DNA from: JAWAFC01 sp038890815
Lineage (GTDB): Archaea > Micrarchaeota > Micrarchaeia > Burarchaeales > JACRGF01
Direction: 5' to 3'
Assembly: GCA_038890815.1 (NCBI GenBank)
Contig: JAWAFC010000014.1
Coordinates: forward strand, 1-20,177
DNA length: 20,177 bases
The position numbers and the translations under genes are program-made. Of this stretch, positions 8,020-13,874 are shown piece after piece; position 1 is the first letter of the stretch, and each line of letters opens with the position of its first letter. The notes under the pieces are model-generated. The model worked only from the letters and a program-made list of their open reading frames with translations, made no database searches and was not told the DNA's origin.

Positions 8020-8981
8020 TGCGGCTGCTTCCCACCACTGTCATCGGCTCCTATCCCAGACCGAAATGGCTATGGGAAGCGATAAGAAAAAGCCAGCGGG
8101 GCCGGCTCAGCAAGAAAAGCCTGCACGCGCTGTATGACAAGGCCTGCCTGGAGACGATAAGAGAACATGAGCAGGCGGGCGTTGACATTCTGACAGATGG
8201 CGAGATGCGGCGCACCGAGATGACGGAGCACTTTGCCGAACGCATTGGTGGTTTCCGGTTTTATGGCAATGTGCGTGTGTGGGGGAACAACTTCTACAGA
8301 AAGCCGAGCATTGTGAAAAAACTGCGCTACAGGGGACCAATGCTACTGGAGGAATTCGAATTCATCAAAACACACACAGACCGCGCAATCAAAGTGCCCA
8401 TCACGGGACCGTATACAATCGTGGATTGGAGCTTCAATGAATATTACAGGCACAAAGCCGATGCGGTGATGGAGCTGGCCAGCATCGAGAGGAAAGAGCT
8501 TCAAACTCTCGTCAAGGCTGGCGCGCGCTTCATTCAGATAGACGAGCCCGCGCTCTCCACCCATCCCGAGGAAATCGACATCGCCATCGAGGCGATAAAT
8601 AAGATGGTCAAAGGCATTGAGTGCAAGTTCGGCATACACATATGTTACGGTGATTATAGCAAAATATATCCGGCCATGCTGGACTTCAAAGTAGACCAAT
8701 TCGCCCTCGAGTTCGCCAACAGGAAGTTTGACATCGGCTTCCTGAAGGAGCACGCGTTTACCAAGGAGCTTGGGTTTGGCTGCATTGATGTGCATAACAA
8801 GAGGGTGGAGACAAAGGAGGAGGTGATCGCTGGCATCAGGAAAGGCCTGGAGATGCTTCCTCCGGAAAAAATCTACATCAACCCGGACTGCGGGCTTAAG
8901 CTTCTTCCGCGCGATGTGGCATACCAGAAGCTGGTAGTGATGTGCGAGGCCGCAAGAGAACTGAGGAGGGAGTTCAGCTGA
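8019..8981 (+). CDS. metE: Core MetE methionine synthase (zinc-dependent)
   Basis: The 320-residue protein corresponds to the catalytic C-terminal half of MetE, the short archaeal or core form. It transfers a methyl group to homocysteine to make methionine. All four zinc ligands are present: His207 and Cys209 in GIHICYGDY, Glu231 in FALEFANR, and Cys291 in NPDCGLKLLP. The homocysteine-binding QIDEPAL is at 173-179, and TTVIGSYPRPKWL marks the N-terminus. Core MetE proteins are reported to take the methyl group from a corrinoid rather than from folate; the donor here is unknown. It is translationally coupled to the zinc-less paralogue upstream, so a heteromer that mimics the two halves of long MetE is a reasonable inference. 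Its last 8 bases overlap the convergent malic enzyme gene. Confidence 0.92.
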   Translation: MRLLPTTVIGSYPRPKWLWEAIRKSQRGRLSKKSLHALYDKACLETIREHEQAGVDILTDGEMRRTEMTEHFAERIGGFRFYGNVRVWGNNFYRKPSIVKKLRYRGPMLLEEFEFIKTHTDRAIKVPITGPYTIVDWSFNEYYRHKADAVMELASIERKELQTLVKAGARFIQIDEPALSTHPEEIDIAIEAINKMVKGIECKFGIHICYGDYSKIYPAMLDFKVDQFALEFANRKFDIGFLKEHAFTKELGFGCIDVHNKRVETKEEVIAGIRKGLEMLPPEKIYINPDCGLKLLPRDVAYQKLVVMCEAARELRREFS

Positions 8982-10200
8982 GAGCGCGCTCGAGCAGCTC
9001 TATGGTGTGTCTCCTGACTTCCTCCGCGCTGAGCTTGAGCCTGGCCACACCGCTCTTCACCGCTGCTTCTGCAACCCTCGAAGCAACCTCAGGGCAGATG
9101 CCTTTGTCAAAGGCATCGGGCAGGATGTGATCCTCTTCCGGCTGTTTGACGAGGCTCGCTATGCCATATGCCGCGGCGACTTTCATCTCCTCGTTGATTT
9201 GCCTTGCTCTCACATCGAGCGCGCCTCTGAAAACGCCCGGAAAGGCGAGCACGTTGTTCACTTGGTTGGGGAAATCGCTTCTGCCCGTCGCCACCACACG
9301 CGCCCCCCCTCTCTTTGCCTCTTCGGGCAGGATTTCCGGAATTGGGTTAGCCATGGCGAACACAATTGCATCGTCAGCCATTTTCCTGACATCCTCCACA
9401 TTTATCACGCCCGGCGCGCTGAGCCCGATGAAGACATCGGCACCCGGCAGGATTTCCTTGAGCGTGCCGCTCCTTTTCTGCTTGTTCGTTGCTCTCGCAA
9501 TCTCTTTTTTCGCTTCGTTCATGTCAGACCGACCATCATACAGCGCGCCCTTCCTATCGCAGAGGGTTATGTCGGTGAAGCCTTCCTTGAGGAGCAGTTT
9601 TGCCACTGCTATGCCCGCCGCGCCAGCCCCATTAACAACAACCCTCACCTCCTCCTTCCTTTTCCCAACAACTCGTAGTGCATTCAGCAGGCCCGCCAGC
9701 GCGACAATCGCCGTGCCGTGCTGGTCATCGTGAAAAACCGGTATGTCCAGCTCTCGCCGGAGCCTTTCCTCTATGTAGAAGCACTTCGGCGCGGTGATGT
9801 CCTCGAGGTTTATGCCCCCAAAAACGGGCGCGATGTGCTTCACTGTAGTGATGATTTCCTCGGGATCTTTTGTGGCGAGGCAGATGGGAAATGCATCCAC
9901 TCCGCCGAATGCCTTGAAAAGCATGGCCTTGCCCTCCATGACCGGCAGGCCCGCCTCGGGCCCGATGTCGCCAAGCCCCAACACGCGCGTGCCGTCCGTG
10001 ACAACGGCCACAAAATTCCATTTATTGGTATACTCGTACACGAGCTCCCTGTGTTGAGCTATGCGCCTGCACGGCTCGGCCACGCCCGGCGTGTAGGCGA
10101 GTGCGAGAAGCCGTCTGTCTATGCCCGTGATCTTAGACCTTATCTCTATTTTTCCTCTATATTTCTTGTGCAGTTCGAGAGCCTCCTCGTTCAATCCCAT
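8974..10200 (-). CDS. Malic enzyme (oxaloacetate-decarboxylating malate dehydrogenase)
   Basis: This 408-residue protein is the short prokaryotic malic enzyme, which converts malate to pyruvate and CO2 with reduction of NAD(P). The N-terminal domain has YTPGVAEPCR, GLGDIGPEAGLPVMEGKAML and the metal/substrate region GINLEDITAPKCF followed by FHDDQHGTA. The NAD-binding domain has a Rossmann loop VVNGAGAAGIAVAKLLL, then AMANPIPEI and TGRSDFPNQVNNVLAFPG. Length is typical for the family, and there is no C-terminal phosphotransacetylase domain of the kind found in MaeB. Cofactor preference cannot be read safely. The gene is transcribed alone from a TATA box about 39 nt upstream and faces the metE operon, overlapping it by 8 bases. 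With no other central-metabolism genes here, its direction in vivo, decarboxylating or anaplerotic, is open. Confidence 0.95.
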   Translation of the reverse strand: MGLNEEALELHKKYRGKIEIRSKITGIDRRLLALAYTPGVAEPCRRIAQHRELVYEYTNKWNFVAVVTDGTRVLGLGDIGPEAGLPVMEGKAMLFKAFGGVDAFPICLATKDPEEIITTVKHIAPVFGGINLEDITAPKCFYIEERLRRELDIPVFHDDQHGTAIVALAGLLNALRVVGKRKEEVRVVVNGAGAAGIAVAKLLLKEGFTDITLCDRKGALYDGRSDMNEAKKEIARATNKQKRSGTLKEILPGADVFIGLSAPGVINVEDVRKMADDAIVFAMANPIPEILPEEAKRGGARVVATGRSDFPNQVNNVLAFPGVFRGALDVRARQINEEMKVAAAYGIASLVKQPEEDHILPDAFDKGICPEVASRVAEAAVKSGVARLKLSAEEVRRHTIELLERALS

Positions 10201-10234
10201 GCGCTCAACTCTGAAGTTGGCAGCGTTTTACTCC

Positions 10235-10244
10235 ATTTAAAAAT
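10235..10244 (-). promoter_or_regulatory. TATA box of malic enzyme
   Basis: ATTTTTAAAT on the minus strand is centred about 39 nt upstream of ATG 10200, predicting a leader of about 13 nt. Confidence 0.5.
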
Positions 10245-10302
10245 AAAAATCCTCCGGCAAGCCAAACCGCAATCAGAACCAACCGACGGCTTCCTCGCTC
10301 GC

Positions 10303-10325
10303 AATAGGAACCTACGGTTCCTATT
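10303..10325. repeat. Perfect palindrome, 10-bp stem
   Basis: AATAGGAACC and GGTTCCTATT flank a TAC loop. The GGAACC/GGTTCC core recurs in the palindrome at 10379-10404, which suggests a related family of extragenic palindromes. Confidence 0.7.
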
Positions 10326-10378
10326 ACCTCCCTTTTTATTTGCGCGAGACTCGCTCGTCGCCGAATCGTTGGTTCCGA

Positions 10379-10404
10379 ATCGGAACCGCCAGCGCGGTTC
10401 CGAT
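10379..10404. repeat. Perfect palindrome, 11-bp stem
   Basis: ATCGGAACCGC and GCGGTTCCGAT flank a CAGC loop. A direct repeat of CCGAATCG (10361-10368 and 10375-10382) lies at its left edge. Confidence 0.7.
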
Positions 10405-10415
10405 ACCTCCAGCAA

Positions 10416-10443
10416 CCCCTTTTCCATCAATGCTTTATCCGAG
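10416..10443 (-). repeat. Orphan copy of tRNA-intron-like sequence
   Basis: On the plus strand CCCCTTTTCCATCAATGC, then TTTATCCGAG, matches the start of each tRNA-Val intron repeat (CCCCTTTTCCGTCAACGC, then TTTTCCGAAG) with two substitutions and about one indel over roughly 25 bases. No tRNA sequence flanks it. Confidence 0.5.
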
Positions 10444-10446
10444 GGG

Positions 10447-10488
10447 GGAAGGTCCAGGACGAAGGGGGGATACTTCCCCCCTTTGTCT
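10447..10488. repeat. 42-nt hairpin repeat, copy 1
   Basis: Identical to the copy at 10491-10532, with a period of 44 nt. It contains a strong hairpin: GAC, G, AAGGGGGG, loop ATACTT, CCCCCCTT, T, GTC, a 12-bp stem with one G-T pair. It lies downstream of tRNA-Glu in the direction of transcription. Confidence 0.85.
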
Positions 10489-10490
10489 AG

Positions 10491-10532
10491 GGAAGGTCCA
10501 GGACGAAGGGGGGATACTTCCCCCCTTTGTCT
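10491..10532. repeat. 42-nt hairpin repeat, copy 2, abutting the tRNA-Glu 3' end
   Basis: A perfect copy of 10447-10488. On the minus strand its hairpin begins a few bases after the tRNA-Glu discriminator base. It could act in 3' processing or transcription arrest, but there is no U-tract, and it may simply be a repeat element. Confidence 0.85.
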
Positions 10533-10534
10533 TA

Positions 10535-10651
10535 TGCTCCGGCCGGGATTTGAACCCGGGTCTCAGGCTTCCCCATGCCAACGCTTTTTCGCGCAACGCG
10601 AAAAGGTTGCTCGAGAGGCCTGCATCCTTGACCGGACTAGACGATCGGAGC
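10535..10651 (-). tRNA. tRNA-Glu (CUC) with a 42-nt intron
   Basis: The 117-nt gene folds as a tRNA: acceptor GCTCCGA against CCGGAGC (six pairs and an A-C mismatch at 7-66), D-stem GTCT/GGAT, anticodon stem CAGGC/GCCTG, T-arm CCGGG TTCAAAT CCCGG, discriminator A, no encoded CCA. The loop reads CTCTCGA once an intron after position 37 is removed, giving anticodon CUC. The intron is about 10570-10611. Its exact ends are inferred from a bulge-helix-bulge fold with cuts CG^A and GA^A. The intron forms a hairpin from CTTTTCGCG and CGCGAAAAAG and resembles the tRNA-Val intron. A TATA box at 10673-10683 precedes the gene. Confidence 0.88.
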
Positions 10652-10672
10652 CCGAAGCTATTTTAGTAAAGC

Positions 10673-10683
10673 AAAATATTAAA
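10673..10683 (-). promoter_or_regulatory. TATA box of tRNA-Glu
   Basis: TTTAATATTTT on the minus strand lies 22-32 nt upstream of the tRNA 5' end at 10651, the normal archaeal spacing. Confidence 0.6.
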
Positions 10684-10762
10684 TCAAAAAGGGATGGTGG
10701 TTAGCGCGCCTGTTCTCTCCAGCTATTCACTTCTCTGTAACGTTGTTTAAGTAAATTTTTGC

Positions 10763-10824
10763 GAGGCGAGAACCTCTTTTTTTGAATTTCGCGACTCTCT
10801 TCGTTCTGCAACGAGAGTTTTTTT
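10763..10824 (+). terminator. Two terminator-like hairpins with T7 tracts on the plus strand
   Basis: GAGG (10763-10766) pairs with CCTC (10773-10776) and is followed by seven T. CTC-T-TCGTT (10797-10805) pairs with AACGAGAG (10810-10817) around a CTGC loop and is followed by seven T (10818-10824). No plus-strand gene is visible upstream within the window, so their use is unclear. Confidence 0.4.
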
Positions 10825-10894
10825 GTCGAGTTTTTAATGGTTTCTGGAGTGGGCCCGCGGCGAATCGAACGCCGAATCTTCAGTGCTCTCCCCC

Positions 10895-10934
10895 TTTTCC
10901 GTCAACGCTTTTCCGAAGCGTCGGAAAAGGGTTG
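10895..10934 (-). repeat. 40-nt repeat inside the tRNA-Val intron, copy 2
   Basis: Identical over 40 nt to 10954-10993, offset 59 nt. Each copy can fold alone into a long hairpin: outer stem CCCTTTTCCG/CGGAAAAGGG (imperfect in copy 1) and inner stem ACGCTT/AAGCGT. Confidence 0.9.
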
Positions 10935-10953
10935 GCGCCGGAGGCGCTCTCCT

Positions 10954-10993
10954 TTTTCCGTCAACGCTTTTCCGAAGCGTCGGAAAAGGGTTG
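10954..10993 (-). repeat. 40-nt repeat inside the tRNA-Val intron, copy 1
   Basis: The first copy in transcription order; it begins in the anticodon loop and spans the 5' splice site. It is followed by GGAGAGC, resembling the GGGAGAGC at the real 3' splice site. A GCGCC-TCC-GGCGC hairpin (10935-10947) separates the copies. Confidence 0.9.
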
Positions 10994-11045
10994 TGAGACT
11001 GACGTCTTACCATTCGACTACGGGCCCGGAATTGTTTTTGTTGAG

Positions 11046-11056
11046 ATATATTTTAA
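11046..11056 (-). promoter_or_regulatory. TATA box of tRNA-Val
   Basis: TTTAAAATATA on the minus strand is centred about 24 nt upstream of the tRNA 5' end at 11027. Confidence 0.6.
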
Positions 11057-11090
11057 AGCGAGTGGGAGGGGGTTACGGAGGAGCCTCAAA

Positions 11091-11119
11091 CCTAGGGGGA
11101 ACCGAAGGTGCCCCCTGGG
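11091..11119. repeat. Imperfect hairpin beside the tRNA-Val fragment
   Basis: CCTAGGGGGAACC pairs with GGTGCCCCCTGGG around GAA, with one A-G mismatch and one T-G pair. It adjoins the truncated tRNA copy within six bases. Confidence 0.5.
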
Positions 11120-11124
11120 TTCGG

Positions 11125-11143
11125 ACCATTCGACTACGGGCCC
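11125..11143 (-). pseudogene. Truncated tRNA-Val 5' copy (19 nt)
   Basis: The minus strand repeats the first 19 bases of tRNA-Val exactly (GGGCCCGTAGTCGAATGGT) and then diverges inside the D-loop. The bases before it also differ from those of the intact gene. It is too short to supply an anticodon half, so a split-tRNA gene is unlikely. It looks like a duplication scar. Confidence 0.55.
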
Positions 11144-11203
11144 TCAGCTCGCACTCGGTGCCGCGAGCACTTTCATCGCGAGTATAATTTTCTCTCCGAA
11201 GGG

Positions 11204-11211
11204 CTTTAAAT
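11204..11211 (+). promoter_or_regulatory. TATA box of alaS
   Basis: CTTTAAAT is centred about 25 nt upstream of GTG 11233, which predicts a leaderless mRNA and supports that start. Confidence 0.55.
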
Positions 11212-11232
11212 CTTCTTTTCGATAACTTCCTT

Positions 11233-13872
11233 GTGGGCATCAAGGAGGAGCTGCGCGCACAATTCAGCCGTGAGCCACAGAAACACTACGAGGTCGCCCT
11301 CTTTAAGGAGAAGGGCTTTGAGCGGAGGCAATGTCAAAAGTGTGGCCGCTTTTTCTGGAGTCTGGGCAAGGAAGTGTGCGGGGACTCGAAATGCGAGCCC
11401 TACTCGTTCTTCAGGCCGGCGAGCGCGGACTATATCGAGGTATGGCGGGAATTCGAGAAGTTTTTCGTAGAAAACGGGCACGCCAGCATCCCCCGTTATC
11501 CGGTCATCTGCCGCTGGCGCGATGACCTGTACTTCACCATCGCGAGCATCGTCGACTTCATGAGGCTTGAGGGAAGGGTGGTGGCCTGGGAATATCCCGA
11601 AAATCCGCTTATCGTGCCCCAGATGTGCCTGCGCTTCAACGACATCCCGAATGTTGGGGTGACCGGCAGACACTTCTCCTGCTTCATCATGGCCGGCCAG
11701 CATGCCTTCAACTACCCGGCCGAGGGCTATTGGAAAGACAGATGCATTGAGCTGAACTTCAACTATCTGACCCGCGTGCTCGGGGTCAAGCCCGAGGAGA
11801 TGACCTATCTTGAGGATGTCTGGGCCATGCCAGACCTTTCCTCTTTTGGTCCGTGCTTGGAGACATTTGCTAATGGCCTTGAGCTGGTCAATTCGGTGTT
11901 CACCGAGTTCACCAAGCCGCCGGGAGGGGAGGCGCGCGAGCTGACGGCAAAGGTCATAGATGTGGGCTGGGGATTCGAGAGGCTTGTGTGGTATGCCGCC
12001 GGCACTCCCACGGCATACGACTGCGCTTTTGGGCCCGTCGTGCCCGAGCTGGTGAGGCAGGCGGGTGTGGATTATGACAGAGAGCTTTTCCTCAAATATG
12101 CGAGCCTATCAGCCCGCCTCGACCTTGAGGAACATGCCGACATCAGAAAAGTCAAGGCTGAGGTGGCTGCCGAGCTCGGGCTCTCGCTGGAGGAGCTTGA
12201 GCGCAAGATAGGCGTTCTCCAGGCTATCTATGCGATTGCCGATCATGCCCGCGCGCTCGCTTTCGCCATCGCAGATGGAGGGCTTCCCAGCAATGTGGGT
12301 GGGGGGTATAACCTGCGCGTCATACTGCGGCGCGCGCTCTCCTTCATCGACCAGTACAAGCTGCCCTTCACTCTCGGCGAGGTGGCAGAGGCGCACGCCA
12401 AGTACCTACGCCCGCTTTTCCCCGAGCTGTGGCAGAGCATCTCCGAAATCCAAGCCATTCTCGGAGTCGAGGAGAAGCGCTACAGGGCCTCGCTTGAGCG
12501 GGCAAAGCGCCTGGTCACCGAGCTGATAGAAAGCAGTGGGCTGAGCGCGGAGAAGTTCGGCGAGCTCTACGAGAGCCATGGCGTGACGCCCGAGCTTGTC
12601 GAGGAGATGGCCGCGAGGCTCGGCAAGCCCATCGAGATCCCCAGCGACTTTTACAAGCAGCTCACCCAGACCCACGTTTTCCATGAGGTGAGGGAAGAGG
12701 CAAAGTATAATCCTGAAGGGCTTCCGAAAACCAGACTGCTCTATTACGAGACGGGCGCGACCGAGTGCGAGGCGAGCGTGGTCGCCATTCGCGGGAATGC
12801 CCTTGTGCTGGACCAAACATGCTTCTATGCTGAGGGAGGGGGGCAGGCCCCAGATCTGGGGACAATCCACGGCAAGAGAGTGCTGGATGTGCAGATTGTC
12901 GGAGGCGTCGTGTTTCACGTGATGGAGGATACGCGCATGTTCACTGTGAATCAGAAGGTGAGGTGTGTTGTGGATGCAGAGAGAAGGGCTGCGCTGGCTC
13001 GCCATCACACGGCCACGCACATCATGGCAGCGGCCGCGCGCGCTGTGCTCGGAAAGCATGTGTGGCAGGCGGGCGCGCGCAAGGAGCCCGACAAGGCACA
13101 TTTGGACATCACGCATTACGAGAAGATTTCCCCCGAGCAACTCAGGCAGATCGAACGCCTGGCCAATGACATCGTGCTCGCCGACAAGCCCGTCGTCATA
13201 CAAAATCTCCCGAGGGGGGAGGCCGAGAGGAGGTATGGCTTCGGCCTCTATCAGGGGGGAGGGGCTCCCGGCAAGCTCGTGCGCGTGGTCGACATCGAGG
13301 GTATCGACCAGGAGGCGTGTGGCGGCATTCACGTGGCGAGCACTGGAAAGCTTGGCCTCATAAAAATCATCAAAGAGGAGCGCATCCAGGACGGCGTGAA
13401 CCGCATAGAGTACTGCGCTGGCAAGGCCGCGCTGGCCTTCATTCAGGAGAGGGAAGCACTGCTCGAGCAGGCAGCCAACAAGCTCAAAGTGCCGCCCGCA
13501 TCGCTGCCGGCTGCCGTTGAGCGCTTTTTCAATGAGTGGAAGGAGAGGGGCAAGGAAATCGAGGAGCTCGAGGACACGCTCGCCGAGATCGCCGCCGCGC
13601 GCTTCAGGAAAGAGGGGAAGCTCGTGCGCAAGGCGCTGGATGTCGACACCCGCCTGCTCAAGAAAATCGCGCTCAAGATGGTTGAGGGGGATGAGAGCTG
13701 CGCGGTGGTGTTCGCCAACAAGAGCAATGATGTGGTGTGTGCTGCCGGAAGGCAGAGCGGAAAGAGCGCGCGCGAGCTGCTCAGCGAGGTATGTGCGGCT
13801 TTCGGTGGCAGCGGAGGGGGCAACGAACGCCTGGCTCAGGGCAGGACGCAAAGGGCAGTTGTGTTTGCATAA
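11233..13872 (+). CDS. alaS: Alanyl-tRNA synthetase, archaeal type
   Basis: The 879-residue enzyme charges tRNA-Ala. An archaeal-specific N-terminal zinc motif comes first (Cys34, Cys37, Cys49, Cys54 in CQKCGRFFWSLGKEVCGDSKC), then the class II catalytic domain with SASADYIEVW-like entry (residues PASADYIEVW), LRFNDIPNVGVTGRH and DVGWGFERLVW. The editing domain carries the metal site His592 and His596 (HHTATH) and Cys696, His700 (CGGIH), so it should clear mischarged Ser/Gly. The C-terminal DHHA1-like domain ends with AFGGSGGGNERLAQG. Length is normal for archaea. The start is GTG 11233 without a ribosome binding site but with a TATA box 25 nt upstream, so the mRNA is probably leaderless. It is convergent with the permease gene with a two-base gap. 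Confidence 0.97.
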   Translation: MGIKEELRAQFSREPQKHYEVALFKEKGFERRQCQKCGRFFWSLGKEVCGDSKCEPYSFFRPASADYIEVWREFEKFFVENGHASIPRYPVICRWRDDLYFTIASIVDFMRLEGRVVAWEYPENPLIVPQMCLRFNDIPNVGVTGRHFSCFIMAGQHAFNYPAEGYWKDRCIELNFNYLTRVLGVKPEEMTYLEDVWAMPDLSSFGPCLETFANGLELVNSVFTEFTKPPGGEARELTAKVIDVGWGFERLVWYAAGTPTAYDCAFGPVVPELVRQAGVDYDRELFLKYASLSARLDLEEHADIRKVKAEVAAELGLSLEELERKIGVLQAIYAIADHARALAFAIADGGLPSNVGGGYNLRVILRRALSFIDQYKLPFTLGEVAEAHAKYLRPLFPELWQSISEIQAILGVEEKRYRASLERAKRLVTELIESSGLSAEKFGELYESHGVTPELVEEMAARLGKPIEIPSDFYKQLTQTHVFHEVREEAKYNPEGLPKTRLLYYETGATECEASVVAIRGNALVLDQTCFYAEGGGQAPDLGTIHGKRVLDVQIVGGVVFHVMEDTRMFTVNQKVRCVVDAERRAALARHHTATHIMAAAARAVLGKHVWQAGARKEPDKAHLDITHYEKISPEQLRQIERLANDIVLADKPVVIQNLPRGEAERRYGFGLYQGGGAPGKLVRVVDIEGIDQEACGGIHVASTGKLGLIKIIKEERIQDGVNRIEYCAGKAALAFIQEREALLEQAANKLKVPPASLPAAVERFFNEWKERGKEIEELEDTLAEIAAARFRKEGKLVRKALDVDTRLLKKIALKMVEGDESCAVVFANKSNDVVCAAGRQSGKSARELLSEVCAAFGGSGGGNERLAQGRTQRAVVFA

Positions 13873-13874
13873 GC

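Larger units (their letters stand above)
10201..10534. other. Intergenic repeat-rich stretch between malic enzyme and tRNA-Glu
   Basis: No credible gene is present. The stretch holds the malic enzyme TATA box, two perfect palindromes (10303-10325 and 10379-10404), an orphan copy of tRNA-intron-like sequence (about 10416-10443) and two tandem 42-nt hairpin repeats (10447-10532). Open frames across it are products of the repeats. Confidence 0.7.
10850..11027 (-). tRNA. tRNA-Val (CAC) with a 106-nt composite intron
   Basis: The 178-nt gene has a perfect 7-bp acceptor (GGGCCCG/CGGGCCC), D-arm GTC..GAC, anticodon stem TCAGT/ACTGA, T-arm CGGCG TTCGATT CGCCG, discriminator A and no encoded CCA. Removing about 10886-10991 leaves loop CTCACAC with anticodon CAC. 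The splice sites fit a bulge-helix-bulge: bulges CA^A and AG^C, a short helix CTC/GAG between them with one A-G mismatch, and an intron helix CCCTTTTCCG/CGGAAAAGGG. The intron is unusually long because a 40-nt unit occurs twice in it. The TATA box at 11046-11056 is 19-29 nt upstream. Confidence 0.88.

Noticed and set aside
7818..8981. Longer version of the second MetE-like gene starting at 7818
   Set aside because: It would overlap the first gene by about 200 bases and adds residues without homology; GGAGGT and ATG at 8019 give the right start.
10447..10532. Possible CRISPR array
   Set aside because: Only two copies separated by two bases, with no spacers, and the repeat is a full hairpin.
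9718..10704. 328-codon plus-strand open frame across malic enzyme, hairpin repeats and tRNA-Glu
   Set aside because: It is antisense to malic enzyme, then reads through repeats and the tRNA; the RPGFEPGS peptide is the usual translation of a reversed tRNA T-arm.
11125..11143. Split tRNA 5' half as in Nanoarchaeum
   Set aside because: The match ends in the D-loop before the anticodon arm, and an intact tRNA-Val gene is next to it.
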